A stretch of DNA of 64,000 bases from Aphanothece saxicola GSE-SYN-MK-01-06B (GCA_019359745.1 JAHHGT010000001.1:372001-436000); one strand, 5' to 3'; positions 9,630-19,226 are shown, counted from the first letter of the stretch. A program made the numbers and translations. Notes: generated by a model from the letters alone, not told the origin.

Positions 9630-11879
9630 TCAGCTGGCCAGAGCGACCCGATCCACGTAGACCTGCCTCGATCGACCGAAGCCGCTGTAATTCAGCTCGA
9701 TGCCCAGCTCCTTGGCCCTTTTCGCGATTGAACCAGGGGTGTCACCGCTCACCCGTTTCCCCCATGTCTTGTTCCACGCATTACGGGAGATATCAGCCAG
9801 TTCAAGGAACTCAACAAGCCGTGTCCGCCCAACAGGGAGATTCACCAATACGCGAAGAAACGCTGCTTCTTTGAGCAGATCGTTTCCTTTCGGTTTCCGT
9901 GCTCGTATAAAGCCAGAGAAGTCCCACTCTTTGACCGTCACATTCGGAAGCTCATCAAGAAGCATCGCCTTGATTGAATCACCCCGTTCGTCACTTGGAA
10001 GAAGAACGAAGAGATCAGTTGGGTGACATCTCCCCCCTCCGTCTATGACCCTTCGAATTTGGCTTCGATAGAGAGCCTGAATCATGTCTACCGCCACCTT
10101 GCTGTTGATCATCTTCTTGACGAGACTTGAATGGCCTCGACGGCTGAGCTGTTCGAGCCCTTCAGCAAGACCCAGCTGGGAGCATAGTGTGTTCGCTGCC
10201 CATTCAGGTGGCCGGTAGAAGCAAGAGGCAATGACAACCGCGTCACAGTCAGCCCAACAATTCTCTCCGGTTGTAGCTCCCCAGTGTGTCGTTTCGAACT
10301 GATCGAAGTAGGGATCAGCCTGAGAGAGATCGGTTAAGCAGTTCTCCACCGAGATGTTTGCCACGAACAGAACCTTGCGATGGCGACCCAGATTGGGGTT
10401 CATCTTCAGGGACTCGTAAAGCTCGATCACACGTGTGTCTCGTTCGTTCGATTCTTTGCATCCAGACTTACCCAGGTTGGCTGGGGTTTGTTTGATGTGG
10501 AGCGTCACATCCTCCAGATTCCGAAGACACTTGTTCGACATAACCTCCACCCGATTGGGGAGAAAATCGTACGTCATGTCTTGAGAAGCTGTGCCATCAA
10601 GGATGACCATGCTTCCGACTTCATCACCAGACAGCAGCCAGGTGGCAGCGTTCGTCCGTTGGAATAATCCCGACTTGGTTGAATACGACCAATCGTTGAC
10701 CAGTCGATCGATGGCCTGTAGAACCGACTTGATGTTGGCCCTCACCTCCTGGGCGACGGTTGCGCTCTCTCGCCGGAGGGTGATTTGATCCCACGCATAC
10801 TCACCGAGAAGGAGGGTGGCGTAAAGCTGCTGCAGGTTGACCCTTGCTGGTGCTTCTTCCACGATCCGGTTGAACACGGAGCTTGTGACCGTCGGACTAG
10901 CCTTCGCGTCTGACTGAATCTGTTCGAGCACTGGACCAATCGCCTTGAAGACTGCCCACTCGCTTGGATGCTGCGAGCTGAGAGACGGGATCAACCCACC
11001 CTGAACGAAGTACCCGTCAACTCGGTTGTAATCTGAAAGGGTCAGCTGATACTCGCTGATAGGGTTTATCGATTCGTCAACAATGACCAGCATTCGTTGT
11101 CCGTATCTCCACCGAGCAAAGGACCGCATCGTCGAAGCGTTGCCATCCGAGAGTCGCTGGAGACTGTTGCTGTAAGCCTTATGGCAGATTACAAGGATCG
11201 GGTAGTTGTAGATGTCATTGAAGCTGACTTCTGACTGGGAGTGCTTGGCTACTGCACACTGGTCAGACCTGCCGGTGATGTCCTGATAGAAGAGGTTGAT
11301 CTCCCTCGCAGTCTTTTCGGCGGTCTGAATCCTCTCGACAATGAGGATGGCTCCCCAGCTGAAATTGATTCCAGTGAAGCTAGCGTCGAAGTAGCTTGCA
11401 GCAAGGATGGCACATGCAACATGGGCAGCTTGGGACTTCCCGATTCCACAACTACCGTTGTAAGTGTAGACAGACCCTTTGGTGTCAAGGAGTGACTTAT
11501 TGAATGTATCGCAAAGAAGCGTCCACTCTTTGATCAGATCATCCGAGATCGTGTTCCCCCGGCTAACCCAGACATCGGTCATGTCCTCGATGAACCAGTT
11601 CTCCTCGATCTTGGGAGTACTAGCTAGGTAAGGAGTGGGAGTCGGTGCTCCCATGCCAAAGTCATCTCCCTTAAGGTAGAAGGAAGTGGTCAGGTCGATC
11701 TCGTGCCAGTCCTCAGATAACCTGCGTCGAAGAACAGGGATTCTTGCTGCGAAGGCTGTCGTCCGATCATTAGTCGCTGATAGGGGTAAAGCGCCTCGCT
11801 GTGAGTCGAGGTCGACCTTGCGGCCGATGATGGTTAGAGGCTCTAAGTGTGAGCTGGTGGAGGGGATAGTAGTGGTCAT
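9630..11879 (-). CDS. SF2 helicase-like P-loop ATPase of the island
   Basis: This 749-residue protein carries a Walker A loop, NGSCGIGKSQAAH, at about residues 139-151. A motif Ia-like GAILIVERIQTAEKT, a Walker B/DExx LVIVDES and a motif III-like VILDGTAS follow. Later come THWGATTGENCWADCDAVVI and ALYRSQIRRVIDGG, which resemble SF2 motifs V and VI. The last 100 residues look like a winged-helix DNA-binding region. I do not recognise a named family. Its place beside a non-coding tandem repeat array suggests an element replication or mobilisation helicase, an inference only. The start is the ATG at 11879; a 54-aa gene lies just upstream on the same strand. Confidence 0.7.
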   Translation of the reverse strand: MTTTIPSTSSHLEPLTIIGRKVDLDSQRGALPLSATNDRTTAFAARIPVLRRRLSEDWHEIDLTTSFYLKGDDFGMGAPTPTPYLASTPKIEENWFIEDMTDVWVSRGNTISDDLIKEWTLLCDTFNKSLLDTKGSVYTYNGSCGIGKSQAAHVACAILAASYFDASFTGINFSWGAILIVERIQTAEKTAREINLFYQDITGRSDQCAVAKHSQSEVSFNDIYNYPILVICHKAYSNSLQRLSDGNASTMRSFARWRYGQRMLVIVDESINPISEYQLTLSDYNRVDGYFVQGGLIPSLSSQHPSEWAVFKAIGPVLEQIQSDAKASPTVTSSVFNRIVEEAPARVNLQQLYATLLLGEYAWDQITLRRESATVAQEVRANIKSVLQAIDRLVNDWSYSTKSGLFQRTNAATWLLSGDEVGSMVILDGTASQDMTYDFLPNRVEVMSNKCLRNLEDVTLHIKQTPANLGKSGCKESNERDTRVIELYESLKMNPNLGRHRKVLFVANISVENCLTDLSQADPYFDQFETTHWGATTGENCWADCDAVVIASCFYRPPEWAANTLCSQLGLAEGLEQLSRRGHSSLVKKMINSKVAVDMIQALYRSQIRRVIDGGGRCHPTDLFVLLPSDERGDSIKAMLLDELPNVTVKEWDFSGFIRARKPKGNDLLKEAAFLRVLVNLPVGRTRLVEFLELADISRNAWNKTWGKRVSGDTPGSIAKRAKELGIELNYSGFGRSRQVYVDRVALAS

Positions 11880-11963
11880 GTTGATAGTTGTACTGAGAGA
11901 GAAAGAAGGAGGTATAGATAGAGACTGAGTGCTCGCTTGTTGGTTTGGTGGCTCACCACCGGT

Positions 11964-12128
11964 TCACTGTTTCTCTCTGAAGTGAGAGAGGAGCTGAGTA
12001 ATATCGTCGAGTCGATAAGCGATCTTCCGTAAGGTCGCATTGATCAGCTGAAGCGTCCCAATCAGATCCGAGGCTGCTCGCGGGCTCACTGGGGGTGCGG
12101 GTTGTGTCCGATGAGGTGCGTTGTCCAT
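11964..12128 (-). CDS. 54-aa hypothetical protein upstream of the helicase-like gene
   Basis: ATG at 12128 opens a 54-residue frame ending at a TGA at 11964-11966. The N-terminus is proline-rich. The second half, ASDLIGTLQLINATLRKI followed by AYRLDDITQLLSHF, is a strongly amphipathic heptad-like helix, which suggests a short coiled coil. It is on the helicase strand, 84 bp ahead of it, and probably co-transcribed. Composition and heptad pattern look like a real protein rather than a chance frame. The function is unknown; a small oligomeric accessory or regulatory protein would fit. Confidence 0.55.
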   Translation of the reverse strand: MDNAPHRTQPAPPVSPRAASDLIGTLQLINATLRKIAYRLDDITQLLSHFREKQ

Positions 12129-12303
12129 AAATCCAAGCAGTGCAGTTGCTTTGTGAGTTTTGTGAGTGCGTATGATTGGCTAATCCCTATCCCCTAGGCA
12201 TCGAGCCCAGATGTGATCCTCTCGGGAGGGTTGTTGATGATGTTGACGAGTGATCGAAGCTGGGGCTTAGTGCGTTCGAGGGCTCACGTTCGAGCAAATG
12301 TCT

Positions 12304-13298
12304 CCTCAGCAGATGGGGGCCCTCCCAATTCTTCAGTGGTGGCCTGTGTTTGTTCGAGCCACCTTGGGTTGCTATAAGGGGCCACTGAGGGCCATTCCCC
12401 AGGAGAAGTGACTGACCCCATGGCTATTGGCTTGCCCAGTGAGTAGGCGAAAGGACTCGACCTCTGGCGAACCACCTCTCCTCAGCAGATGTCCCATCTC
12501 CCGATTCTTCAGTGGTGGACAGGGCCGGTTCGTACGAGATCATTCGGAGAGCTCACCGGAGATGCGATTCACCGCCTTCCTCAGCAGTAGTGACGTACCC
12601 AGTGGTGGCCTGTGTTTGTTCGAGTCACCTTGGGTTGCTATCGGGGGGTACTGAGGGCCATTTCCTAGCAGTAGTGACAGACCCCATGGCTATTGGGGTG
12701 CCCAGTGATCATGCGAACGGACTTGACCTCTGGCGAGCCAACCCTCCTCAGCAGATGTGACTGGTCCCGATTCTTCAGTGGTGGACTGGGCCGGTGCTTG
12801 CGAGGTCGTTCGAGGTCGTTCGCGAGCTCACTTGAGTGCTCACTGGAGATGCGAGCCGCTGCCGTTCCTCAGCAGATGTCAGTGATCTAGTGGTGGCCTG
12901 TGTTCCCACTCCACCCATCTCGGCCCGTTCCCCAGGAGAAGTGACAGACCCCATGGCTATTGGGTTACCCAGTGATCAAGCGAACAGACTCGACCTCTGG
13001 CGAAACACCCCTCCTCAGCAATCGTAACTGCTCCCAATTTCCCAGTGCTGGACAGGGGCTGTTCAAGGTCGTTCGCGAGCTCACTTGAGTGCTCACTTGG
13101 GCTGCGAGCAGCCGCCTTCCTCAGCAGATGCAAGCTCTCCCGATTCTTCAGTGGCTCACTGAGGTCGCCTCAGCTGGATTACCAGAGGTGGCCTTCCTCA
13201 GCAATCATGACTGACCCAGTGAGGGACCGGGACCGTTCCACATGGTCCACCCACCACATCGAGCCAGCGAACTGATTCGGGCGTTTCCTCAGCAGATA
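12304..13298. repeat. Non-coding tandem repeat array, about 267-bp period
   Basis: About 1 kb of diverged direct repeats. CCCCATGGCTATTGG recurs at 12416, 12682 and 12949 (266 and 267 bp apart). CCTCAGCA recurs nine times, at 12304, 12480, 12579, 12746, 12867, 13013, 13119, 13196 and 13287, roughly twice per unit and usually as CCTCAGCAGATG. TTCTTCAGTGGTGG and GCCTGTGTTTGTTCGAG recur similarly. Frames across it are short, differ between copies and stop often, so it is not a repetitive protein gene. There are no uniform spacers, so it is not CRISPR. An origin with iterons, a partition site or recombination sites are possible roles. Confidence 0.8.
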
Positions 13299-13358
13299 TG
13301 ACACATCTCCCATCGCCTTGGTATCACTAGGTCGGCTTGGTCGGCCACTGGGCTCAAT

Positions 13359-13619
13359 TTGGGCCTTGCCAACGGGGGGCTCACAGTCCTCACATCTACC
13401 GCTGTTGGGGACTCCGGCATAAACTGTCCCGAGCCATACCACTCTCCATTGCTCACCGACCAGCCAGGAGCCACCTCCGGTGATGACCAGGAGATCGAGG
13501 AGGAGCTGGGTAACGTTCTGTTGGAGATACTCCCTAGCGACGGGTCCACCATTGGCAACCAAGCAGCCCGGAAACGCCTGTCTGGGTGGGTTGACTGGGA
13601 GATCGACGGGGTGGCCTAA
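13359..13619 (+). CDS. 86-aa hypothetical protein, possible remnant of a methyltransferase C-terminus
   Basis: The last 50 residues look protein-like. The segment LLEILPSDGSTIGNQAARKR resembles a sequence I associate with C-terminal parts of large restriction-modification DNA methyltransferases. The first 35 residues have no recognisable character. Nothing catalytic is present. It may be a remnant of a lost restriction-modification gene or a chance frame. Confidence 0.35.
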   Translation: MGLANGGLTVLTSTAVGDSGINCPEPYHSPLLTDQPGATSGDDQEIEEELGNVLLEILPSDGSTIGNQAARKRLSGWVDWEIDGVA

Positions 13620-13678
13620 TCAGCGCTCAAGGAGCGTCTCCTAGGCGTGTGAGCAAGGGTTATGTCCACCACGTTCGG

Positions 13679-15154
13679 TCAGCTGTTCTCTAAGGTCCTC
13701 TCCAGCTCTTTACGCTTGGCTTCACTTTGCCGATACTGCTTGACTTCAGCAGCCAAGGTAATCTTTAATTCAGAGGCGGTTCCTTCCTCCTGGTGAATCC
13801 TGACCAGTTCTTCACGTATCTCTTCTATCGAGACTCTGAAGAACTCTTTCCTAAGATTCTCAAGATTGATCCTTCGGTTGTCGAACCTCCTGTGCAAGGA
13901 GTTCTCAAGTGATGGAGCGTCCTTTGTGAAGATCAGTGCATGCACATCAAAGGGAAAAGGAACTGAGGCATCCCCAAGCTCTCGAACTCTGTCTAGTGGC
14001 TCACGCCTTCTTGTCATACCAATCTTATAGACATGCTCTCCGAAGCTCCCAACATTACTTATGATGTAGACGTGGCCTGACCGAGTTAGCTGCGCTTGGC
14101 TGATAGCTCTTTGCTTCGCTTCTTCGGCTGCCGCGACAGTCGCTTCGAGAATGGCAATCTTTTCCTCGAGAGCTGAGCGGTCATCCAAGGTTGAAGCCGC
14201 AGCCTCTGCCTTGGCTTTGTTCAGCAACTCTCTGTACTTCTCCTCTTCCCGTTCTGCATCGCTTCTTGCTTTCTCCAATTCTCTCAAGGCCCTTTCTTCA
14301 TCCTTCATTTGGGCGCGTATCAGCGCTTGCTCCTCACGTTCTCTCTGCTTTGCCTCCTCGTAAGTAAACACCAGCCTCAGCTCTCGCAAGCGATTCTCTA
14401 GATATTTCTTGGAAAGATGACAATGCCACAACTCGGCAAGCTTTCCAATCTGATCAAAGCTGTTATCGATTCTCTTCTCCATCTGGCCGATGTTTTTGTA
14501 TGTAACTCGCGCAATAAACGCATCACACTCACCGTTGAAGGCTCGGAGCATTAGCCTCAGAACCTTCTTCAGCATCGCTTTCCCCTTTGATACTGATCCA
14601 TCGAATGAGATTTCCTTAGAACAAAATGCAGCTGCTCCTCTATCCCCACTGCTGCCATCTAGAAGCAACATTCTCTTTTGCTCTGCTCTTAGCTCGGCAA
14701 GTGCAGTTTCATAGGCCGGAAGATCGCTGAACTCATAGTCAGGTTCGATGTAGCCAACCTGCATTAGTAGGCTGTCATCCTGAAGGAGGCTTAGCGACCT
14801 CTTGATTGCATTGAGTTCGAGTGCCTTGCCTTTGCGCTCATTTTCTATCTCTGCGATTCGATTCAGCGCTTGAAGCTTCTCTTGCTCAATATCGACTAGA
14901 TCCTTCTTGGCCTGGTGTTTTATCTCTGTTGCCTCAACCTTCGCTTTGGCAATGATGGACTCTGCCATCTTTCTTGAGGCGGCTTCCATTTGCTGCGTTC
15001 CATCTCGCATATTGGCTGCTTCCCGTTGTACATCTACAATTGGAGCAAACTTCTTTCTCATCCGCTTTAGCTTGTGCTGGGCTACCATTGCCCAGACCAA
15101 GGAAGCGAAAGCTGCAATACTCAGAACTAAAACGACCATGACCAGATTGACCAA
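13679..15154 (-). CDS. DUF4041 and T5orf172 (GIY-YIG-like) protein with N-terminal membrane helix
   Basis: The 491 residues begin with one membrane helix (about 3-24) and continue as a charged coiled coil (about 25-120). A DUF4041 domain starts near GYIEPDYEFSDLPAYETALA (about 132-151). A second coiled coil (about 265-350) leads to a C-terminal T5orf172/MUG113 domain, recognisable by GHVYIISNVGSFGEHVYKIG and MTRRREPLDRVRELGDASVP, the GIY-YIG nuclease-like fold. The family occurs widely in phages and islands with no settled function. A membrane anchor plus a nuclease-like tip could suit a defence or DNA-processing role, which is inference. No operon partner is adjacent. Confidence 0.85.
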   Translation of the reverse strand: MVNLVMVVLVLSIAAFASLVWAMVAQHKLKRMRKKFAPIVDVQREAANMRDGTQQMEAASRKMAESIIAKAKVEATEIKHQAKKDLVDIEQEKLQALNRIAEIENERKGKALELNAIKRSLSLLQDDSLLMQVGYIEPDYEFSDLPAYETALAELRAEQKRMLLLDGSSGDRGAAAFCSKEISFDGSVSKGKAMLKKVLRLMLRAFNGECDAFIARVTYKNIGQMEKRIDNSFDQIGKLAELWHCHLSKKYLENRLRELRLVFTYEEAKQREREEQALIRAQMKDEERALRELEKARSDAEREEEKYRELLNKAKAEAAASTLDDRSALEEKIAILEATVAAAEEAKQRAISQAQLTRSGHVYIISNVGSFGEHVYKIGMTRRREPLDRVRELGDASVPFPFDVHALIFTKDAPSLENSLHRRFDNRRINLENLRKEFFRVSIEEIREELVRIHQEEGTASELKITLAAEVKQYRQSEAKRKELERTLENS

Positions 15155-15413
15155 AGGGTTCTTTTATAGCTCGCTTTGGTTCCAGCTGTGTTGACGGAAT
15201 GAAACCGAAACAGACCTTGAGGGACTTGGTGGATACGAAGCTCAACCACTGGCTGGTTCATGTTTCAGTGTGTAGCCGTGAGCACACGGCGAATGTCTTC
15301 ATGTGGTCTCTTCCACTAGGAATGTGAAAGCGGAATGATCATTCCTGATCTTCTGCACTTGTAACCGCTTTGCGGCGTAGTGGCCTGACCATGCTCAAGC
15401 CAGACTTGGGAAG

Positions 15414-16118
15414 TTACCCTTTGCTGGCTTCGTCTTTAGGTCTGTGCTGGGAACAGAATCGACTTTCAATGAATGTCACCGAGCCATCAGGAGACTCTCC
15501 CCAGACGACCATCCGGTTGGCTTCATCAAGATCTACTCTTGTCTTTCCTCTAACGAAGCCGCCGCTCCCCGACTTCGAGAATCCTTCGAGTTCATTCTCT
15601 GCGTAACGGAACACGATTACCACTTGCCACCCTCAATCAAGTGGCATCTTTCCAACAAGCTGGGTTCCCATGGCACCCCTGCCGAACCAGGAATCCTCGA
15701 CCACCAACACATTGAAAAGGAAGATGGTGACCTCGACCATTTCCCCATCTGGAGCACATTGAATCCAGTGAGTTGACTCTGGTGCGTCACGAGGCGGAGA
15801 CGATGGGCTCGTCCAAGGAAAGCAAACCCGTGCAGCCAGAGTCAATGGTTCTGTGGTGGCATCTCGTCGGTCCCAAACACCAAGGAACCGGGAAGTCGGT
15901 ATGGCGTTCGGTGGAAACAACTTCTCTAGCTTGTCTCGATGAAAGCTAACGTGCCATCGACCGCTTTGATGCAGACTGAGTTTCATCGCATGTCCAAGCG
16001 GACGGCTAGTAAGGTACACGTCTTTCTTGCCTCTTCCTACGCTTGTCCAGCAATTCCAGATATCTGTTGTGGCCCCATCATGAGATCTGACAGCAAACCG
16101 AATGCTGTGTTGAGGCAT
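15414..16118 (-). pseudogene. Unknown protein split by one in-frame TGA
   Basis: From ATG 16118 (MPQHSIRFAVRSHDG) the frame runs 161 codons to a TGA at 15633-15635. It then continues in the same frame for 73 more codons with no loss of protein character (GWQVVIVFRYAENELEGF) to a stop at 15414. The first part has the pattern of a widespread small unknown family: a tryptophan-rich strand, DVYLTSRPLGHAMKLSLHQS, then GRWHVSF. The simplest reading is a recent nonsense mutation. Stop-codon readthrough cannot be excluded. The frame also extends upstream to 16223 without an ATG. Confidence 0.6.
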
Positions 16119-16423
16119 GGCGCGAAGCAGTAAGGAGTTGACTTGCCAACCGTCTTGAGGTTTCCACTGTACTGATGATTTGGCGGAGAGCAACTGGTTG
16201 CTTCCAGCGTCTTCCAGCACCAAAGCTTGTTCACTTCCTGCTTTGGTTTTGTGTGATCAAGGGTTCTCCCCACATTCATTGGTGGAGGGCCATTCCATCG
16301 CTTAGGGGATAAACGACTTCTAGACCGGCATGGCTGTTGCAACCTTCGACCACGCCATGATCGTGAGCGGTGACTACTTGAGAACCCCCTACCAGCAACC
16401 ATTCCGATGACTCCTGAGTCCCC
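16119..16423. other. 305 bp with no supported feature
   Basis: This stretch separates the divergent broken gene and the 60-aa gene. I see no convincing frame, RNA or repeat. Promoters for both neighbours probably lie here but no clear box was identified. Confidence 0.3.
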
Positions 16424-16606
16424 ATGACGGACGCTGACGACCGCACTACCCGCCTAGCTGAACTTCAGAAGCAGCTGGACGCCTTGTCCGAAGAGGGCAG
16501 AGCCACTGAGCCGAATACACCTGTACGGGCAGCAGTGCTTGAGCGTTGGGCTCCTATCTATGCGGCTGTGATGGCGTTGAAGGAGGAGCTGGATGGTGAC
16601 GAATAG
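16424..16606 (+). CDS. 60-aa helical protein, paralogue of the one at 19309
   Basis: ATG 16424 opens a 60-residue protein, MTDADDRTTRLAELQKQLDA onward, with two charged amphipathic helices around the linker ATEPNTPVRAAVLERW. A second copy at 19309-19485 shares most positions, including LAEL, QLDAL, EEGRATEP and the end VMALKEEL. Two separate copies with amino-acid conservation argue that both are real genes. No family is recognised. The size and helical charge pattern suggest a small regulatory or binding protein, which is inference. This copy lies outside the nested segment; the other lies inside. Confidence 0.65.
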   Translation: MTDADDRTTRLAELQKQLDALSEEGRATEPNTPVRAAVLERWAPIYAAVMALKEELDGDE

Positions 16607-16782
16607 GCACAACTTGTCGATCCATCCAATGGCCAGCCAGCGTCACCACCAGGGACCAAGGACAATCAAAGCGGACAACGCTTTTAGGGACCGCTAGGCC
16701 AACGATCAGGAGCACCTGTAAGGGGGAGGTGGCACCTTGTCCGTCAGCCGGAAATCCGAGTGAAGGAAGGGATGACCCTGGT

Positions 16783-17394
16783 TCAGTTGATAGCGCTGGT
16801 GACCGGCATTTTGCTGCTCTTGATGCGCTTCCTCAGCTTGCGGCTGTAGCCGAAGGCAGCGGCAGCGCCGAGCACAGGCAGGGGGGCGGGGACGCTTGGG
16901 ACGCTGGGCGTAGGGGTTGTAATTGCGCTAAATTGGACAATGCCACTATCGATACATCTATCAACAACGCAAAAGGCCTCCTGAAACACGCCAAAGCTTA
17001 GAGAAGAGCCGCCAATAGATGAAAAGTTGAGGAGGTAGAGCGGTCCGGAACTGCTAACCCCAAACCAGGTCGCTTCCGTAATGACACCGTCGATGACTGT
17101 AAACCCCGATTCGTCTCCGACTCCGGCGGGTGTATATGGCCCTGCTCCTGTGATCCCATTTGCATTGTTAGTTCCACCATTTGCCAACCCCGTCGACACA
17201 CTTACAGAACATCCAATCGTGCTCCCGCTGTTGCATCGGTTTGTTTCATTGTCAACTAAGCCGGTGATGAGTCCCGATAGCTCGGTCCCAAAGGAGAAGG
17301 TGAAGTCGAGAGCTGATGCTGCCTGTGGAGCCAGCATGGAGACTGTCGCAAAGCCAAGGGCGGCGATGGTCGCTCCAGAGACAACTGATTTCAC
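16783..17394 (-). CDS. Exported protein with a PEP-CTERM-type sorting tail
   Basis: The 203-residue protein starts with a signal peptide (about 1-28, ending near PQAASALDF). A Gly/Ser/Asn-rich beta-type middle contains four cysteines. The C-terminus is VPAPLPVLGAAAAFGYSRKL followed by RKRIK. That tail, PAPLP, a short hydrophobic helix and a basic cluster, is the cyanobacterial variant of the PEP-CTERM sorting signal processed by exosortase-like systems. The product is thus likely exported and surface-anchored or released. About 22 residues follow the basic cluster, which is slightly longer than usual. No exosortase is in the window. Substrate or partner is unknown. Confidence 0.75.
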   Translation of the reverse strand: MKSVVSGATIAALGFATVSMLAPQAASALDFTFSFGTELSGLITGLVDNETNRCNSGSTIGCSVSVSTGLANGGTNNANGITGAGPYTPAGVGDESGFTVIDGVITEATWFGVSSSGPLYLLNFSSIGGSSLSFGVFQEAFCVVDRCIDSGIVQFSAITTPTPSVPSVPAPLPVLGAAAAFGYSRKLRKRIKSSKMPVTSAIN

Positions 17395-18122
17395 GCTAAA
17401 ATCATGTATTTCTCACCAAGAATATAGCTTGCGGGCCACTGCTTCGGTATCGATAGACACGTTGGTTGTCCCAGTGTGTGATCCCTGCCATGGCGATGGA
17501 AGACGCGGGGCCCCCTCTGCCAGGACAGTTGACGCCTCTCAATCCCAACCTTTTCCATCCACCTGGGTCTTGATGGAGCAGGCCAATGGGTCGACAAAAC
17601 GGGCCGTCTAGCCGAAGGCTTCTGAGAAGCAATTGGCTGGTGTGAGGAGTCGGATGAGTCCACCACGCTGGCAGGGCGTGGCCCTAGGTGTGGCCCAGGC
17701 CTCCTCGCTGACAGGCTCAAAACCTTGCAGTGACTGACATCTCCGGTAGGGCTTACCTAGTTGAAGTACGTCTTGCCGGACAGTTACCAGATCCCGCAAG
17801 GGAACTGGGAAGTTGCCCTCCCGGCGTGGCCCAAGCTCGTTGCTCAAGGGGGGTCTGAGGTGGCGTCCAGGAAGCATGGCAGCATCGTCAGGAAGGGCCG
17901 AGCCGGGTTCCTGCAGCAGCGCGGCGTCCCCAGGTCAGCCAGGGTGTGATCGGCAAGTGCCAGTCGAAAGAGCCAGTCGGGATGACCATCAGAGAGGCAC
18001 TGGCTCGTGTCCCCAGCTTCCTCACTAGAACGGATCAGCCCTGCCGCTGTGACCCGCGGCGAGTGGACCCCCTCAAAAGACGAGCAAATCTACGCCATCC
18101 CTCAGCGGTTCGACCTCTCTGA
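17395..18122. other. About 730 bp around the left inner repeat, no firm gene
   Basis: Contains the 99-bp repeat copy at 17676-17774. A frame at 17982-18122(+) starts MTIREALARVPSFL but loses protein character. Another frame across 18007-18180 (SDSAVIDALSAGITAALGDK) looks partly protein-like but runs into the HsdR remnant in a different frame. Both may be debris from insertion and deletion. Confidence 0.35.
17676..17774. repeat. Left inner repeat, att-like
   Basis: The block starts GCGTGGCCCTAGGTGTGGCC and ends with the exact core CTTACCTAGTTGAAGTACGT plus CTT (17752-17774). The core recurs at 27556-27578, and the preceding 75 bases match there at roughly 70-80 percent by eye. Confidence 0.7.
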
Positions 18123-19226
18123 CTCAGCGGTGATCGACGCCCTGTCGGCTGGGATTACTGCAGCGCTGGGAGACAAGACGATGCTCCTCAGCTCAAGGAG
18201 GCACTGGCCACCTACACGGCTTCAAAGGGCAAGGGTCGACCCACCATCGACACAGACGTTGCCTATCGAATCCTCCAAGAGAAGCTCCAGGTCGCCAACG
18301 ACATGCTTCACCCGATCGACTGGAGTGGCTTTCGGGAACCCACCAAGGCCATGGCACTCTTGGCGGTTTGCCTCGACCACATCATTGAGCTGCCGGATGG
18401 ACGCAAGCGGTTTTGTGATGTGGTTCTGAATATCACCAAGGCCTTTGCCCTCTGTGGCACCTTGGATAAGGCAATTGTCTTCACGGATGAGATTGCCTTC
18501 CTTCAGGCTATCCGTGCCCCCCTAGTGACGGGAGCTGATGATAGCGGCGATGGTCGAGCACCAAAGAATAATGACTTTGCTCTGAAGCAGCTCCTCTCTG
18601 ACGCTCTGGTTGGTGGAGGGATCACCGATGTCTTCAAGGTGGCAGGGCTGGAGAAACAAGACATCAGCATTCTCTCGGATATGTTTCTGGCTGAGGTCGC
18701 CAAGATCCCTCTGAAAAGCCTTGCCGTTGAACTGCTGCAACGTCTCCTCAAGGAGGAGGTACAGACCCGGTTCAAGACGAATGTGGTTCAGTCGAAGAAG
18801 TTCAGTGAGATGCTCAAGGCATCCTTGACCAAGTATTCCAATCGCTCGATCGAGGCATCTGCCGTCATCGCTGAACTCATTTCGATGGCAAAGCAGTTCC
18901 GTGAGGATGCAGTGAAAGCAGATTCACTAGGCCTTTCCCCTGCTGAACTTGCTTTCTATGATGCCTTGGCCAACAACCAGTCAGCTCATGACCTGATGGG
19001 GGACGAGGTGTTGACGGCGATGGCTCGGGAGCTTGCGGAGAAGCTACGTCGAAATCTCTCCATTGACTGCCAGCACAAGGAGAACGTCCGTGCTCGGCTC
19101 AGGAATCTGATCAAGGCCCTGCTTAAGTGGTACAAGTATCCACCCGATCAAGAGGCAGCTGCCGTGGATCTGGTGTTGGTGCAGGCTGAGACGCTTTCAG
19201 AGGATTGGTCAGTAGAAGCTGCATGA
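18123..19226 (+). pseudogene. C-terminal remnant of type I restriction subunit HsdR
   Basis: The frame encodes only the C-terminal region of a type I restriction endonuclease R subunit. Readable landmarks are LKEALATYTASKGKGRPTID, LSPAELAFYDALANNQSAHD, LMGDEVLTAMARELAEKLRR and KENVRARLRNLIKALLKWYK with the closing YPPD segment (DUF3387-like HsdR tail). An intact HsdR is about 1000 residues with nuclease and helicase domains, which are absent here; the frame closes at a TGA at 18120. The first ATG is at 18303. No hsdM or hsdS lies nearby. The remnant sits just inside the left inner repeat and may have been cut by the insertion that made it. Confidence 0.75.

Noticed and set aside
12427-13275. 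A set of 63-82 codon plus-strand frames with similar peptides
   Set aside because: The similarity comes from the DNA repeats; frames break at different places in each unit.
12304-13298. CRISPR array
   Set aside because: Repeated words are spaced irregularly (77-176 bp) and the units are about 267 bp and diverged; no uniform repeats or spacers and no cas genes.
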